A stretch of DNA of 64,000 nt from Kordiimonadaceae bacterium (GTDB lineage Bacteria > Pseudomonadota > Alphaproteobacteria > Sphingomonadales > Kordiimonadaceae). This document shows positions 1 through 10,326 of the stretch, piece by piece; the first letter of the stretch is position 1, and each line of letters starts with the position of its first letter. Where the stretch lies: contig JAEPQB010000001.1 in NCBI GenBank assembly GCA_017640725.1, positions 62,001-126,000 on the forward strand, in the 5' to 3' direction. A program made the translations under genes and the position numbers. The notes below the pieces were generated by a model. The model was given only the letters and a program-made list of their open reading frames with translations. It made no database searches and was not told the DNA's origin.

Positions 1-150
1 CTTCAGGGCTTTCAATATCGCATTGACTTGAGTGTCTTTTATTTCATTTCAGCTGGCGCAGCAGCCCTGCTGATCGCCTGCGCAACAGTCGCCGGGCATG
101 CCTTCAGAACGGCGCAAGCCAATCCGGTAGTTGCGCTGAAACACGAGTGA
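1..150 (+). CDS. FtsX-like ABC transporter permease, C-terminal end (partial)
   Basis: Only the last 49 codons are inside the window; the frame is open from base 1 and stops with TGA at 148-150. The peptide begins LQGFQYRIDLS, continues with a hydrophobic segment (FYFISAGAAALLIACATVAG) and ends ANPVVALKHE. This is the usual end of MacB/FtsX-type permeases: a YRI-like stretch before the last membrane helix, then a short tail with an (A)NPVxxLRxE motif. Such permeases work with an ABC ATPase in the inner membrane and move lipoproteins, peptides or antimicrobials, or transmit mechanical force. The substrate cannot be read from this fragment. A hairpin terminator follows. Confidence 0.75.
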   Translation, partial: LQGFQYRIDLSVFYFISAGAAALLIACATVAGHAFRTAQANPVVALKHE

Positions 151-183
151 ACCCACGGACTCACTGAGTCCACGCAAGTAACT

Positions 184-220
184 GGCTGGCCAGGGTTTAT
201 CCTGCGCCAGCCCTTTTTTT
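184..220 (+). terminator. Rho-independent terminator after the FtsX-like permease
   Basis: GGCTGGC plus CAGG pairs with CCTG plus GCCAGCC (one bulged base) around a GTTTAT loop and is followed by seven T. It ends the plus-strand permease transcript 30-70 bases after its stop codon. Confidence 0.8.
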
Positions 221-227
221 GATTTGC

Positions 228-256
228 AAAAAAAGGGCCCGGCAGATGCCAGGCCC
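228..256 (-). terminator. Rho-independent terminator of the chemoreceptor gene
   Basis: Read on the minus strand, GGGCCTGGCA pairs with TGCCGGGCCC over a very short loop, followed by seven T (plus-strand A at 228-234). It sits about 20 bases past the chemoreceptor stop codon. It lies back to back with the plus-strand terminator at 184-220. Confidence 0.75.
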
Positions 257-277
257 TCCCTGTGACAGGATGCTTAG

Positions 278-2203
278 TTACGCGCGGATTTTGCGATACA
301 GATCCGTACCTTCACGCGCAAACTCATTGGCATTATTCACCGCCCCTGAAATCGTGCCCAGGCTTGCATTTATGTCTTCAACAGCAGTGGACGCTTCATG
401 CATGCTGGAAGTGATTTCCCGGGATGTGGCCGCCTGTTCCTCAACCGCGCTCGCAACTGCAGTAACGCTACCTTCCACCGACGACACAGCACCTTTGATA
501 CGGTCGAGACGTTTCACAACATCACCGCTGATGTCTTGCATGCCGTTAATTTCATTGGAAATTTGGGTCGTTGCGTTGGCCACCTGATTAGCGAGCGATT
601 TCACTTCGCTGGCAACAACGGCGAACCCTTTGCCCGCCTCTCCGGCCCTGGCAGACTCGATTGTCGCATTGAGCGCAAGCAGGTTAATCTGGCCCGCGAT
701 ATCATTGATCACATCAACAATGTTGGTCATGGCACCGGCCGCGTCAGAAAGCTGCTGCGCCGACTTGTCTGCCGTTTGTGCTTCATCCATGGCGCGACTA
801 ACGTCACTGCGGGACGACTCCATACTGGACGCAATTTCCTGGGTTGACGCCTGGAACTGTTCTGCCGCCGCGGCAACGGCCTGCACAGTTTGCGCTGTCT
901 CCGAAGAGGCTGAAGATGCTGAAGAAGCCTGATGAGAGGCATCCCCAACCGCATTCAGTATTTTCTCAAGGTTGGTATCTACCATGGCACCAACACGCTT
1001 GGCCTCGTCGCGCCCTTTCACTTGATCCGTGATGTCTGACGCATATTTGACCACCTTGAACGGTCGCCCGTCGGGATCGAAAATCGGATTATATGATGCT
1101 TGAATCCAAATCTCTTTCCCATCTTTACCAATTCGGCGATATTCACCAGCGTCAAACTGGCCCTGGCCTAACTGTTCCCAAAACCGCTGGTAAGCAGGCG
1201 TTTTCGCTTCATCCGGGTCCATAAACATACGGTGATGCTGACCTTTGATTTCATCGAGACTGTAGCCCACCGTGCTGGTGAAGTTTTCGTTGGCGTTGAT
1301 GATTGTGCCATCAAGCTCAAACTCAATCACAGCCTGCGATTTACCAATCGCCGCAATCTGCCCCGAATAGTCAGCGTTTCGAAGCTTTTGCTCGGTAATA
1401 TCGGTTGCATACTTCACCACTTTGAAGGGGTTGCCATCAGGGTCGAAAATTGGATTGTAAGACGCCTGAATCCAGATTTCCTTGCCGCCCTTGCCAATGC
1501 GTTTGTACTGCCCGGCTTCAAAGTTGCCCGCCGCCAATCGCTCCCAAAAGGATTTATACTCCTCAGACTGAGCGTACTCCGGCAGCACAAACATTCGGTG
1601 ATGATTGCCTTTGATCTCCAGAAGTGAATACCCAACGGCATCAAGGAAATTTTGGTTGGCATGACGAATGGTGCCATCCAGTTCAAACTCAATAACCGCC
1701 TGAACTTTGTTAATGGCTTCTATCTGGCCACAATAATCTGCGTTTTGCAGCACTTGGGCCGTGATATCTGTGGCGTATTTCACCACTTTAATAACGTTGC
1801 CGAGCCTGTCTTTAACAGGGTTGTAAGAAGCCTGAATCCAGACCTCTTTGCCACCTTTTCCTACCCGCTTATATTCCGCGGCCTGGAAAATGCCTTCTTT
1901 CAGGCTGCGCCAAAACTCTTTGTATTCGTCAGTATTTTCATAACCGGGCACAACAAACATACGATGGTGCTTGCCAATGATTTCATTGTATCGGTACCCC
2001 ATGGCCCCAAGGAAATTCTTATTGGCTGTAATAATCGTGCCGTCGGTTTCAAACTCAATCACAGCCTGAGACCGGTCCAGCGCATCCAGGATGGATGTCG
2101 CCTCATTGGTTTTGGCTGATTTGCTTTTTGTTGGCGATTTGTTGGCTGCACTTGCGCGTTCATCATCGCGCTGGCCGTCACGGCCAAATAGCGTTTCGAA
2201 CAT
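278..2203 (-). CDS. Soluble methyl-accepting chemotaxis protein with three tandem PAS domains
   Basis: A 641-residue cytoplasmic chemoreceptor. After a charged 35-residue leader come three PAS/PAC units at roughly residues 40-160, 161-282 and 283-405. Each carries an HHRMF motif (near 80, 201 and 322) and a closing segment like [17 protein letters not shown] then VVKYA(T/S)DIT. The period is about 122 residues and the copies are strongly alike, so they arose by internal duplication. The signalling domain fills residues 430-640, with the hairpin tip [20 protein letters not shown] near 503-523 that contacts CheA and CheW. No transmembrane segment or signal peptide is visible, so the ligand is sensed inside the cell, perhaps through heme or FAD as in Aer/BdlA-like receptors. 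The cofactor cannot be read from sequence. No che genes lie in the window. Confidence 0.93.
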   Translation of the reverse strand: MFETLFGRDGQRDDERASAANKSPTKSKSAKTNEATSILDALDRSQAVIEFETDGTIITANKNFLGAMGYRYNEIIGKHHRMFVVPGYENTDEYKEFWRSLKEGIFQAAEYKRVGKGGKEVWIQASYNPVKDRLGNVIKVVKYATDITAQVLQNADYCGQIEAINKVQAVIEFELDGTIRHANQNFLDAVGYSLLEIKGNHHRMFVLPEYAQSEEYKSFWERLAAGNFEAGQYKRIGKGGKEIWIQASYNPIFDPDGNPFKVVKYATDITEQKLRNADYSGQIAAIGKSQAVIEFELDGTIINANENFTSTVGYSLDEIKGQHHRMFMDPDEAKTPAYQRFWEQLGQGQFDAGEYRRIGKDGKEIWIQASYNPIFDPDGRPFKVVKYASDITDQVKGRDEAKRVGAMVDTNLEKILNAVGDASHQASSASSASSETAQTVQAVAAAAEQFQASTQEIASSMESSRSDVSRAMDEAQTADKSAQQLSDAAGAMTNIVDVINDIAGQINLLALNATIESARAGEAGKGFAVVASEVKSLANQVANATTQISNEINGMQDISGDVVKRLDRIKGAVSSVEGSVTAVASAVEEQAATSREITSSMHEASTAVEDINASLGTISGAVNNANEFAREGTDLYRKIRA

Positions 2204-2364
2204 TCCTCATTCCTCGTTCCCAGACCCCCTGGCAATATCGTCTGTGGAACCGATGAAACAGCACGGTTTCCCGCTCCTCTCGCTGCCAAATCGTTCCCAA
2301 CCCAAGAATAAATTAGCGCAAGATCGTTAAAATTTTACTAGCGTTTAGTTGGTGGTAATCAATG

Positions 2365-2391
2365 AAAAACCAATCAAGGGTTGCAACCTTG
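2365..2391 (-). terminator. Possible weak terminator after the first RTX gene
   Basis: On the minus strand CAAGG-ttgcaac-CCTTG is followed shortly by a run of T (A at 2365-2369 on plus). The stem is only five pairs with an unpaired AT and GG before the T run, so it is weak. It lies about 30 bases after the stop of the gene ending at 2420. Confidence 0.3.
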
Positions 2392-2419
2392 GTCCACCGT
2401 GCTGCTTTTGATTGAACGA

Positions 2420-4891
2420 CTATAGAGCAAGGTTGTCGTCAGTCAGCGAAGTTATGGATGCACCACTGAGTAGCACACTGTCACCGCCGCCAAGATCGAT
2501 CAGCAAGCCTGCTTCGGTCTCCGTGGCGGCGGCCTGAACGTCCGCGAGGGTCGTGAAGTCAGTGGTGGTGTTGGAGAGGTCCAGCAAATCATTGGCGCGG
2601 AAATCTAGCACAATGTCATCGCCGGTGCCTTCGCTGAAGATGAAGGTATCAGCACCCGCGCTGCCCCTGAGCGTATCGTCACCAGCGCCGCCATCAAGCG
2701 TGTCATCACCGCGGTTACCGTTCATCAGGTCATTGCCAGCACCGCCTGTGACCACATCATTGCCATTACCGCCCGCCAGAAGATCATCGCCTGATCGACC
2801 CGTGACGATATCATCACCGCCAGCACCATTCAGGCGGCTGCCCGCTTCCAATGCGCGCAGAGTATCGTCGCCCTTGCCGCCAAAAAGGCTCTCAATGGAA
2901 ATCAGCACGTCACCGTCGGCAAAGCCACCTGTGGCCTCGCCGGTTTCAAGGTCCACCAGGATGGCGTCATCCCCGATCAGATAATCAACCCGGTCCGAGC
3001 CACCGCCACCGTTCAAGGTGTCAGCGCCGCTGTCGCCAAACAGGCGGTCGCCCTGGCTGCCACCATTGAGGCTGTCATCCCCAATGCTGCCCGAAAGCGT
3101 GTCACTGCCGGAACCACCTTCGACAGTGTCGTTACCGTTACCGCCGAGTAAGCTGTCGTTACCGGCGCCGCCATCCAGCCGGTCCGCCTGCGTGCCACCA
3201 AACAGCACATCATTGCCTTCGCCGCCATCCAGCGTGTCCGACCCACGACCGCCAGAAAGCGTGTCGTTGCCGGCGAGGCCGATAAGGGTATCCTCACCGT
3301 CACCGCCCGAAAGACTGTCAAAAAGCTCTGCGCCCGTAAGGGCATCTGCACCGCTGGTGCCCATCAAAGTCACGCCTTCGTTACCAAAAGCGGCGTTGCC
3401 ATAAATCACATAGGTAACGCCTGAGTCTTCCTGCTCCCCATCTGCTAGCCGTGCGCCGATCAACAAATCATCATAACCGTCACCGTTCACATCGCCAGCG
3501 CCTGCTACGTCGGCACCGCTGATATCAAATATGTTGCCCCCGTTGAATGTAATGCCGCCGATATCATCAAGGTCAGCCAGGTTGATGACAGCGTCAAAGC
3601 CATCCGGACTGCCAAATAACAGATAGCTTTGCCCCGAGAGGCTACCATTAGGGTCTGCACCGGTGGCGGAAAAGATAACATCGTCGTAGCCGTCGCCATT
3701 CACATCGCCCGCCGCAGCAACGCGCTGCCCCACAAAGTCGCTGCTGTTGATGCCCTCAAGCTTGAAACCATTGCTGCCATTGAGGTCACCCAAATCAATC
3801 GTCGCGCCAAAATCCTGGTCGGAACCGAAGACAATGTAAACCGCACCACTGTTACTGTTGCCACCTGTATCAGCAGAATTGGCGCCGATCACAAGATCGT
3901 CGAAACCGTCGCCGTTAATATCACCAACGCCACTAACAGAATAACCGGCCTGGTCGCCCGCCGCCTCGCCAATAATGGTGAAACCGTTGCTGCCATTGAG
4001 ACTGGAAAGGTTGAAACTTGATGAGAATCCGCTGGCGGAGCCGAATACCACATAAGCCTCGCCCGCGCCGTCACGTCCGCCCGGGTCGGCCGTTTGCGCG
4101 CCGATGATCAGATCGTCAACGCCGTCGCCGTTAACATCACCAGCGCTCGAGACAGCCGTGCCAGCGAAGTCGCCATTATTGACACCGTAAATGGCGAAGC
4201 CGTTACTGCCATTAAGACTGCCAAGAGATACAGTGGCACCAAAACCGCTTTCATTGCCAAAAATCACATAGGCCGCGCCAGTATCACCATTAGGCGTGTC
4301 CCCACCCAATGTTCCGATGATGATGTCATCAACCCCATCATCATTCACATCGCCAGCATTTGAAACTGACCAACCAATTGCATCAAGGTCGTTGATACCA
4401 ATGATGGTAAAGCCGTTGTCGCCGTTCAGGTTTGAGAGATTGAAACTGGGGGAGAAGCCACTGTCTGAACCAAAAAGCACATACGCCCGGCCAGAGAAGG
4501 CACCGTCTGTTTGCGAATTGGCGGCCGAGACAAGGATGTCATCGAACCCATCGCCGTTAATGTCACCAGCGGAGGAAACAGCGCGCCCCAGTTCGTCGAA
4601 GGCGCTAACACCGTCGATTATAAAGCCATTGTCCCCATCTAAGTTTGATAGGTTGAAGCTAGCGCCAAAGCCCTCTCCTGTGCCGAATACGACAAATGCT
4701 CGCCCAGAGGATGTACCGTTAATGTCCGCAAAATAAGCGCCGATAACAATGTCATCAAAACCATCGCCATTGATATCGCCAGCAAAAGACACCGCTTCGC
4801 CGCTGAAGGCATCGAAGGTGATACCATTAAGGGCAGAACCACTGCTGCCATCAAGATCAGATAATTGGATAGTATCTGGCATGGCTGCCAT
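2420..4891 (-). CDS. RTX protein with seven FG-GAP (integrin-like propeller) repeats
   Basis: An 823-residue exported calcium-binding protein. Residues 1-525 hold seven FG-GAP repeats, each with a Ca loop of the type GD(V/I)NGDGxDD followed by (I/L)IGA and YVxFG. Seven units fit a seven-bladed propeller like the integrin alpha head. Residues 545-770 are RTX nonapeptides (GGxGxDxLx type, e.g. LDGGAGNDSLLGGNGNDTV). The end (SGADTFIFSEGTGDDIVLDF... then TDDNLAL) matches C-terminal type I secretion signals. There is no N-terminal signal peptide, as expected for that route, but no exporter genes are in the window. The start ATG at 4891 or the one at 4882 are both possible. The last 260 residues are almost identical to those of the next three genes. 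Role: probably a cell-surface or secreted adhesin; inferred. Confidence 0.9.
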   Translation of the reverse strand: MAAMPDTIQLSDLDGSSGSALNGITFDAFSGEAVSFAGDINGDGFDDIVIGAYFADINGTSSGRAFVVFGTGEGFGASFNLSNLDGDNGFIIDGVSAFDELGRAVSSAGDINGDGFDDILVSAANSQTDGAFSGRAYVLFGSDSGFSPSFNLSNLNGDNGFTIIGINDLDAIGWSVSNAGDVNDDGVDDIIIGTLGGDTPNGDTGAAYVIFGNESGFGATVSLGSLNGSNGFAIYGVNNGDFAGTAVSSAGDVNGDGVDDLIIGAQTADPGGRDGAGEAYVVFGSASGFSSSFNLSSLNGSNGFTIIGEAAGDQAGYSVSGVGDINGDGFDDLVIGANSADTGGNSNSGAVYIVFGSDQDFGATIDLGDLNGSNGFKLEGINSSDFVGQRVAAAGDVNGDGYDDVIFSATGADPNGSLSGQSYLLFGSPDGFDAVINLADLDDIGGITFNGGNIFDISGADVAGAGDVNGDGYDDLLIGARLADGEQEDSGVTYVIYGNAAFGNEGVTLMGTSGADALTGAELFDSLSGGDGEDTLIGLAGNDTLSGGRGSDTLDGGEGNDVLFGGTQADRLDGGAGNDSLLGGNGNDTVEGGSGSDTLSGSIGDDSLNGGSQGDRLFGDSGADTLNGGGGSDRVDYLIGDDAILVDLETGEATGGFADGDVLISIESLFGGKGDDTLRALEAGSRLNGAGGDDIVTGRSGDDLLAGGNGNDVVTGGAGNDLMNGNRGDDTLDGGAGDDTLRGSAGADTFIFSEGTGDDIVLDFRANDLLDLSNTTTDFTTLADVQAAATETEAGLLIDLGGGDSVLLSGASITSLTDDNLAL

Positions 4892-5041
4892 CTCCGTCTA
4901 CGTAACCGGTTTAATGGAACACAGAACAGAACTCGAACACACTGCTTACTCAACCCAAATACAGCGTAAAACCTACAATTTCAAGGTACACTGCGCCAGT
5001 ATTCAACTGGCGGTTTTTCATACTTTGCCGCCTGATCTCCT

Positions 5042-7570
5042 TTAAAACAGTATCGCTTCTTCGGTCAAATTCTGAATAGTCATACCCTGCAGGAACACAC
5101 TGTCACCGCCGCCAAGGTCGATCAGCAGGCCCGCTTCGGTTTCAGTGGCAGCGGCCTGAACATCCGCAAGGCTTGTGAAATCAGTGGTGGTGGCGGAAAG
5201 GTCCAGCAGGTCATTAGCGCGGAAATCCAGAACGATGTCGTCGCCGGTGCCTTCGCTGAAAATGAAGGTGTCAGCACCCGCACTGCCCCTAAGCGTATCG
5301 TCCCCGGCGCCGCCATCAAGCGTATCGTCGCCGCGGTTACCGTTCATCAGGTCGTTGCCCGCACCGCCCGTGACCACATCATTGCCGTTGCCGCCCGCCA
5401 ACAGGTCATCGCCGGAGCGACCGGTGACGATATCATCACCGCCGGCCCCGTTTAGGCGGCTGCCTGCCTCAAGCGCACGCAGGGTGTCATCGCCCTTGCC
5501 GCCAAACAGACTTTCGATCGAGATGAGCACATCACCGTCGGCAAAACCGCCCGTGGCTTCGCCGGCTTCCAGGTCCACCAGGATGGCGTCATCGCCGATG
5601 AGATAATCGACCCGGTCAGAGCCACCGCCACCGTTCAAGGTGTCGGCGCCGCTGTCACCAAACAGCCGGTCGCCCTGGCTGCCGCCGTTTAAGCTATCGT
5701 CGCCGATGCTGCCTGAAAGCGTATCACTGCCGGAACCTCCTTCGACGGTGTCGTTACCGTTACCGCCGAGCAGGCTGTCGTTTCCCGCGCCGCCATCCAG
5801 CCGGTCCGCCTGCGTGCCACCAAACAGCACATCATCGCCTTCGCCGCCCGCGATGCTATCCGCACCTCTGCCACCGTTAAGAGTGTCGTTGCCCATGGCG
5901 CCCCGAATGGTGTCATTGCCATTCTGGCCGTCGACAGACGCGCCACCGTTAGCAAGTGTGATGTCCTCCGCGCTATTGGAGGTGCGGATGGTTGTGCCTT
6001 CAGCAAAAGCCATGCGGCCTTCGGCGGCGCCAACCGCCAGATAATGCGCGAGACCACTTGAGTAGGTTTCTGCTTCAACCAGTGCTGCCACATCCGGGTT
6101 TTGATTGAGGTAATAGAGCTCATTAAACCCGGCTGCGCCTGAGCCTGCCGGGTCCGCGCCGTCGGGGCCGGTGTAAATGGCCTCAGTGCCCAAATAGAGT
6201 GTGATGTCTGTGTCGTCCGAGTTCCAGCCACTTACGGTCGCCAGGTCCAAAACTCCATCGGAGTTGGCGTCAAACGGCTGAACCAGAAACGCAAAGATGA
6301 ATTGATCAGGATCGCCGTCACCGATGTATTCGCGCAAGTCTTCCGCCTGAAACACGCCTGTGCCATCATTCAAGTAGAGTACAGGATTGGTGTCCTGCAC
6401 ACTGGTTGGGGTGTAGAGCAACAGGTCGAGAAAGCCATCGCCATTGATGTCTACGGCATTGCTGGTCATCACGGGCTGATTATTGCTTTGTTGTCCATCA
6501 TCATTGGTAACGGACCCCGGAAGTGTTTGGTCTGGTAAGCGGGTCGCTGTTTCATCGACCAAAGTGCCGTTGTCGTTGATGAGAATTTGGATATAGCGGC
6601 CAGAATAGTCTGCCGGGTCACCATCAAACCGCCGCACCGGCGCATAGGCAATCATCAGGTCCAGGTCACCGTCACCGTCGATATCAAAAGCTTCTGCAGC
6701 CGTGGCCGCGACGCTGCCGTCGTTGAAATCTGGTAAGGGCAAATTCACCAGATTTTCCTCTGGGAAAAAGCCGTTGCCGTCATTGTAAATGATCACACCC
6801 AGCGTATCGCTGCGGCCAAAGTCATGCAGGGGACCCATAACAAGGTCTGGCAGGCCGTCGCCGTTGAAGTCGGCAAGCTCAATGCCGATATACCGGATCA
6901 ACTCCCCGTTTTCACCTTGCAAATAATCGTTTGACGCCCGGCCGCCCCAATCGAGCGTGAAATTGCCGTTTCCGTCGTTGATCAGGAAGCTTGGTTCATT
7001 GACGGTCGTTTCTGCTTCGCCGCCACCCTCGATGAACACATCAAGGTCCCCATCGCCGTCAATATCGGCAACATCTACCGTTTTGGGGTTAATAGTCGGC
7101 GGTGCAAAATCAGGGTCATTTGGATAGCGTCCCGTGATGTCGGAAAAAAGCACACCAACGGAACTTACGTCATAGTCACCTTGCTGATTGCTGAGGAACA
7201 GCATGGGCTCGCCGCCGACCAGAAGCCCATCGATTGCGCTTGACCTTGCATCAATAGGGAAAACGATAAAATCATCCCGGCCATCGCCGTTGAAGTCCCC
7301 CGTCGCGATCTGGGACACGTATGAAAACAAAACGCTGTTCAGCGTTTCGCTATAGCCTTCGGAAAAGCCGCCGTTGCCGTCATTCAAAAGGATTTGGACC
7401 GGCAGGCCGTCATAGTCATCGTAGGCGGCTTCGTCGTTAGGCAAGAAATCATAGACAACAATGAAATCCACATCGCCGTCGCCGTCGAAGTCCCCCGATG
7501 CGGTTATGCGAGAGCCGCCAATGAAAGACGGTCGGCCGGTTGATATGTTGGTACCGCTCTCGAAAAACAT
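5042..7570 (-). CDS. RTX protein with VCBS/FG-GAP repeats
   Basis: An 842-residue paralogue of the flanking RTX proteins. Residues 20-470 carry irregular VCBS/FG-GAP units with Ca loops such as DFDGDGDVDF, DINGDGFLDLL and DANSDGVLDLA. A short domain at about 485-525 (YYLNQNPDVAALV, then HYLAVGAAEGR) is a unit often seen in secreted RTX proteins. RTX nonapeptides fill 555-790, and the C-terminus (VFLQGMTIQ, ending AILF) has the hydrophobic end typical of type I secretion. The shared module differs from the first gene by about three residues in 255 (LEA for LET, SAT for SNT, TSL for TTL). No signal peptide and no catalytic motif were seen. The gap to the previous gene is 150 bases without a clear terminator. 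Function: surface binding or matrix role, inferred. Confidence 0.88.
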   Translation of the reverse strand: MFFESGTNISTGRPSFIGGSRITASGDFDGDGDVDFIVVYDFLPNDEAAYDDYDGLPVQILLNDGNGGFSEGYSETLNSVLFSYVSQIATGDFNGDGRDDFIVFPIDARSSAIDGLLVGGEPMLFLSNQQGDYDVSSVGVLFSDITGRYPNDPDFAPPTINPKTVDVADIDGDGDLDVFIEGGGEAETTVNEPSFLINDGNGNFTLDWGGRASNDYLQGENGELIRYIGIELADFNGDGLPDLVMGPLHDFGRSDTLGVIIYNDGNGFFPEENLVNLPLPDFNDGSVAATAAEAFDIDGDGDLDLMIAYAPVRRFDGDPADYSGRYIQILINDNGTLVDETATRLPDQTLPGSVTNDDGQQSNNQPVMTSNAVDINGDGFLDLLLYTPTSVQDTNPVLYLNDGTGVFQAEDLREYIGDGDPDQFIFAFLVQPFDANSDGVLDLATVSGWNSDDTDITLYLGTEAIYTGPDGADPAGSGAAGFNELYYLNQNPDVAALVEAETYSSGLAHYLAVGAAEGRMAFAEGTTIRTSNSAEDITLANGGASVDGQNGNDTIRGAMGNDTLNGGRGADSIAGGEGDDVLFGGTQADRLDGGAGNDSLLGGNGNDTVEGGSGSDTLSGSIGDDSLNGGSQGDRLFGDSGADTLNGGGGSDRVDYLIGDDAILVDLEAGEATGGFADGDVLISIESLFGGKGDDTLRALEAGSRLNGAGGDDIVTGRSGDDLLAGGNGNDVVTGGAGNDLMNGNRGDDTLDGGAGDDTLRGSAGADTFIFSEGTGDDIVLDFRANDLLDLSATTTDFTSLADVQAAATETEAGLLIDLGGGDSVFLQGMTIQNLTEEAILF

Positions 7571-7686
7571 TCACCCACCCTTAACGCCGACCCCACTCGA
7601 AGATCCTGCATACACTAATTGAGGAGAGCTTTGAATTCACAAGTTGCGTGGACTTAAACAGGAGGACCCAATCGACACTCGTGCCC

Positions 7687-10155
7687 CTACAACACCAGAT
7701 TATCGTCCGCGAGCGACGCGAGCGTGGCGTTTGCCAGGAGCACACTATCCCCGCCACCAAGATCGATCAGCAGGCCTGCTTCGGTCTCCGTGGCGGCGGC
7801 CTGAACGTCCGCGAGGGTCGTGAAGTCAGTGGTGGTGTTCGAGAGGTCCAGGAGGTCATTGGCGCGGAAATCGAGCACAATGTCATCGCCGGTGCCTTCG
7901 CTGAAAATGAAAGTGTCCGAACCCGCACTGCCTCTGAGCGTATCGTCACCGGCGCCACCATCAAGCGTGTCGTCACCCCGGTTACCGTTCATTAAGTCAT
8001 CGCCCGCACCGCCCGTGACCACATCATTGCCATTGCCGCCCGCAAGCAGATCATCGCCGGAACGACCGGTGACAATGTCGTCGCCACCGGCACCATTCAG
8101 GCGGCTGCCTGCCTCAAGCGCACGCAGAGTGTCGTCGCCCTTGCCGCCAAACAGACTTTCGATCGAGATGAGCACATCTCCGTCGGCAAATCCGCCTGTG
8201 GCTTCGCCGGTTTCAAGGTCCACCAGGATCGCATCATCGCCAATCAGATAATCAACCCGGTCGGAGCCACCACCACCGTTCAAGGTGTCAGCGCCGCTGT
8301 CACCAAACAGCCGGTCGCCCTGGCTGCCACCATTCAGGCTGTCATCCCCAATGCTGCCCGAAAGTGTATCACTGCCGGAGCCACCCCCAACGGTATCATT
8401 GCCGTTACCACCAAGCAGGCTGTCGTTACCGGCGCCGCCATCCAGCCGGTCCGCCTGCGTGCCACCAAACAGCACATCATCGCCTTCGCCGCCATCCAGT
8501 GAGTCAGAACCCCGGCCACCAGAGAGCGTGTCATTACCCAAAGCGCCCCGAATGGTGTCATTGCCTGCGGCGCCATCAATACCGTTCGAGTTGTCATCGC
8601 CGGCGAGCGTGTCGTCAAAGTCTGAGCCCAAGAGGTTTTCGACGCTAACAAATACATCACCCTCGGCCAGCCCCTGGCTGCCTTCAATGGACGCAAAACT
8701 TACTGCGACAGCTTGCTCTGCATTGGCGTAAGAGGCAGTGTCAAGACCATCACCGCCATTCAGCGTATCAGCACCTTCGCTCGCCAAAATGAAATCGTCT
8801 CCGTCTCTGGCGAGTGTTAAGTCACCTTCGCTGGTTCCCACGACAGTGTCATTGTCGTTGCCGCCACCGGGCGAAATGGTAATGACTTCGTTAGAAACCA
8901 ATTCATTGAACACAAGCTGGCCATCGAGCATGAAGGCATTAATGAAACGGATTGAGCCGTTGTCGATTATTCCGACCGTGCCAAAAAAACCCTCGGCTCC
9001 GCCCTCAGTATTACCGCGGATTTCGCTCGCAAAAATCGTTGTAAAAAAGCCAGCCCCGTCGTTCACATAAATAGCTGGATTGTCTTGTTCAAAAAATATT
9101 CCAGCCGGCGTTAGGTCAATAAAGCCATCGTCGTTGATATCCACCAGGGTAAGGTCACCCGCTTGACCTTCACTTGTTGCGACAACGGAGGCGCCAAATC
9201 GTTCCAAACTTTCATCTGTAAAGTTGCCGTTGCCGTCACCGCTCAAGTATTGAATGCCGCGACCAAACAAAGTCCCGCCGTCCCGCAAAGCACCCGTCAT
9301 AATGATGTCCAAGTTGCCATCACCATCAAAGTCACCGAATTGGATATCTGTCACTTCCATTGCGCCACCAACAACGCCCGTATCCAATGTTGGCAGTGAT
9401 GTGAAATTATCGCTGGAGAAGGATCCACCCTCATTCCAGTAAATCCGACTTTCGACGGAATTTTCGAAGCCCGATGCACCAATGACCAGGTCAGGCAAGC
9501 CGTCATCATTTAAATCCTGAAGGTCCACCCCAAAAGTTTGGAAGTTAACGCCGTCCACAATCCCATCAACGTAATCTGATGGCAGAACTGACGTCGTTTG
9601 GGTGAAGTTAGCTTCCCCATCATTGATCAATGCATACGGTCCAGGCCCTCCCGCCGATGTGCCCGCATTGGCTACAATGATATCCAGATCACCATCGCCG
9701 TCGATATCACCAACCGCTGAATTGTGCGAAAAGTCACCGTCTTGTGGCAAACGGTCGGACACGTCGATGAACCCCGTCCCGGTGCCTAGCAAAAGCTGAT
9801 TGGTAAAACCTGGAAATGGATCAGTATCGTATCCATGATCGGAGATAAAAATATCCAGGATGCCATCGCCATTGAAATCAGCGAAAAAGCTTTCGCGTGA
9901 ATGCTCGCTGTTTGGGCGGTCTCCCTCCGCAAGGGTAAATCCGCCTTGGCCATCTCCAAATAGAATAGCACCTTGGCGGCCTCCAACCTGATCATCTGGT
10001 GGAAAGGTGTTGCCAGTGATCAATAGGTCAACAAAACCATCGCCGTTTAAGTCCCCCTGAGCCTCGATATTGAGACTACCCTCAATGACAACATCGATAG
10101 CAACTGTTCCAAAAACTTCAGTGAAGCCGCCCAAGTTGATTATCTGACCGCTCAT
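7687..10155 (-). CDS. RTX protein with VCBS/FG-GAP repeats
   Basis: An 822-residue member of the same tandem family. Residues 1-430 contain VCBS/FG-GAP units with Ca loops (DLNGDGFVDLL, DFNGDGILDIF, DIDGDGDLDII, DINDDGFIDL). A spacer with SYANAEQAVAVSF and SVENLLGSDFDDTLAGDD, the common SxExxxGSxxDDxLxG linker, leads into RTX nonapeptides at about 440-770. The last 260 residues are the shared module, with VGGGSGSD and GAGDDLMNG variants, ending ASLADDNLVL. No signal peptide, consistent with type I secretion. It lies 116 bases upstream of the second RTX gene (transcription runs right to left) and 171 bases downstream of the protease gene. The genes could be one long transcript or separate units. 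No enzyme motif seen. Confidence 0.88.
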   Translation of the reverse strand: MSGQIINLGGFTEVFGTVAIDVVIEGSLNIEAQGDLNGDGFVDLLITGNTFPPDDQVGGRQGAILFGDGQGGFTLAEGDRPNSEHSRESFFADFNGDGILDIFISDHGYDTDPFPGFTNQLLLGTGTGFIDVSDRLPQDGDFSHNSAVGDIDGDGDLDIIVANAGTSAGGPGPYALINDGEANFTQTTSVLPSDYVDGIVDGVNFQTFGVDLQDLNDDGLPDLVIGASGFENSVESRIYWNEGGSFSSDNFTSLPTLDTGVVGGAMEVTDIQFGDFDGDGNLDIIMTGALRDGGTLFGRGIQYLSGDGNGNFTDESLERFGASVVATSEGQAGDLTLVDINDDGFIDLTPAGIFFEQDNPAIYVNDGAGFFTTIFASEIRGNTEGGAEGFFGTVGIIDNGSIRFINAFMLDGQLVFNELVSNEVITISPGGGNDNDTVVGTSEGDLTLARDGDDFILASEGADTLNGGDGLDTASYANAEQAVAVSFASIEGSQGLAEGDVFVSVENLLGSDFDDTLAGDDNSNGIDGAAGNDTIRGALGNDTLSGGRGSDSLDGGEGDDVLFGGTQADRLDGGAGNDSLLGGNGNDTVGGGSGSDTLSGSIGDDSLNGGSQGDRLFGDSGADTLNGGGGSDRVDYLIGDDAILVDLETGEATGGFADGDVLISIESLFGGKGDDTLRALEAGSRLNGAGGDDIVTGRSGDDLLAGGNGNDVVTGGAGDDLMNGNRGDDTLDGGAGDDTLRGSAGSDTFIFSEGTGDDIVLDFRANDLLDLSNTTTDFTTLADVQAAATETEAGLLIDLGGGDSVLLANATLASLADDNLVL

Positions 10156-10326
10156 AGTCCCCCCCTAGTCTGTAGACACCCCACCAGATAGACCTCCAAG
10201 CTAAGCGTACGGCCAAAAAAACTCAAGTAAGGGGCAGCTTATGCATATGCCCATGCGTTCTACTATCAGTTCCGGCATGGAAACCTAAATGGACAGTTTC
10301 CGCGGCAACTCAGTATACGGCGCGCC

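Noticed and set aside
2640-3330. Short regular repeats that could look like a CRISPR array
   Set aside because: The period is 27 bases (nine codons) without spacers and in frame with the RTX proteins, so these are coding repeats.
2553-3404. Long plus-strand frames rich in Ser and Pro inside the RTX genes (also near 5175-6044, 7820-8731 and 10460-11314)
   Set aside because: They are antisense shadows of the Gly/Asp-rich nonapeptide repeats; the repeated GGC/GAC codons give SSP-type text on the other strand. No ribosome sites and no family resemblance.
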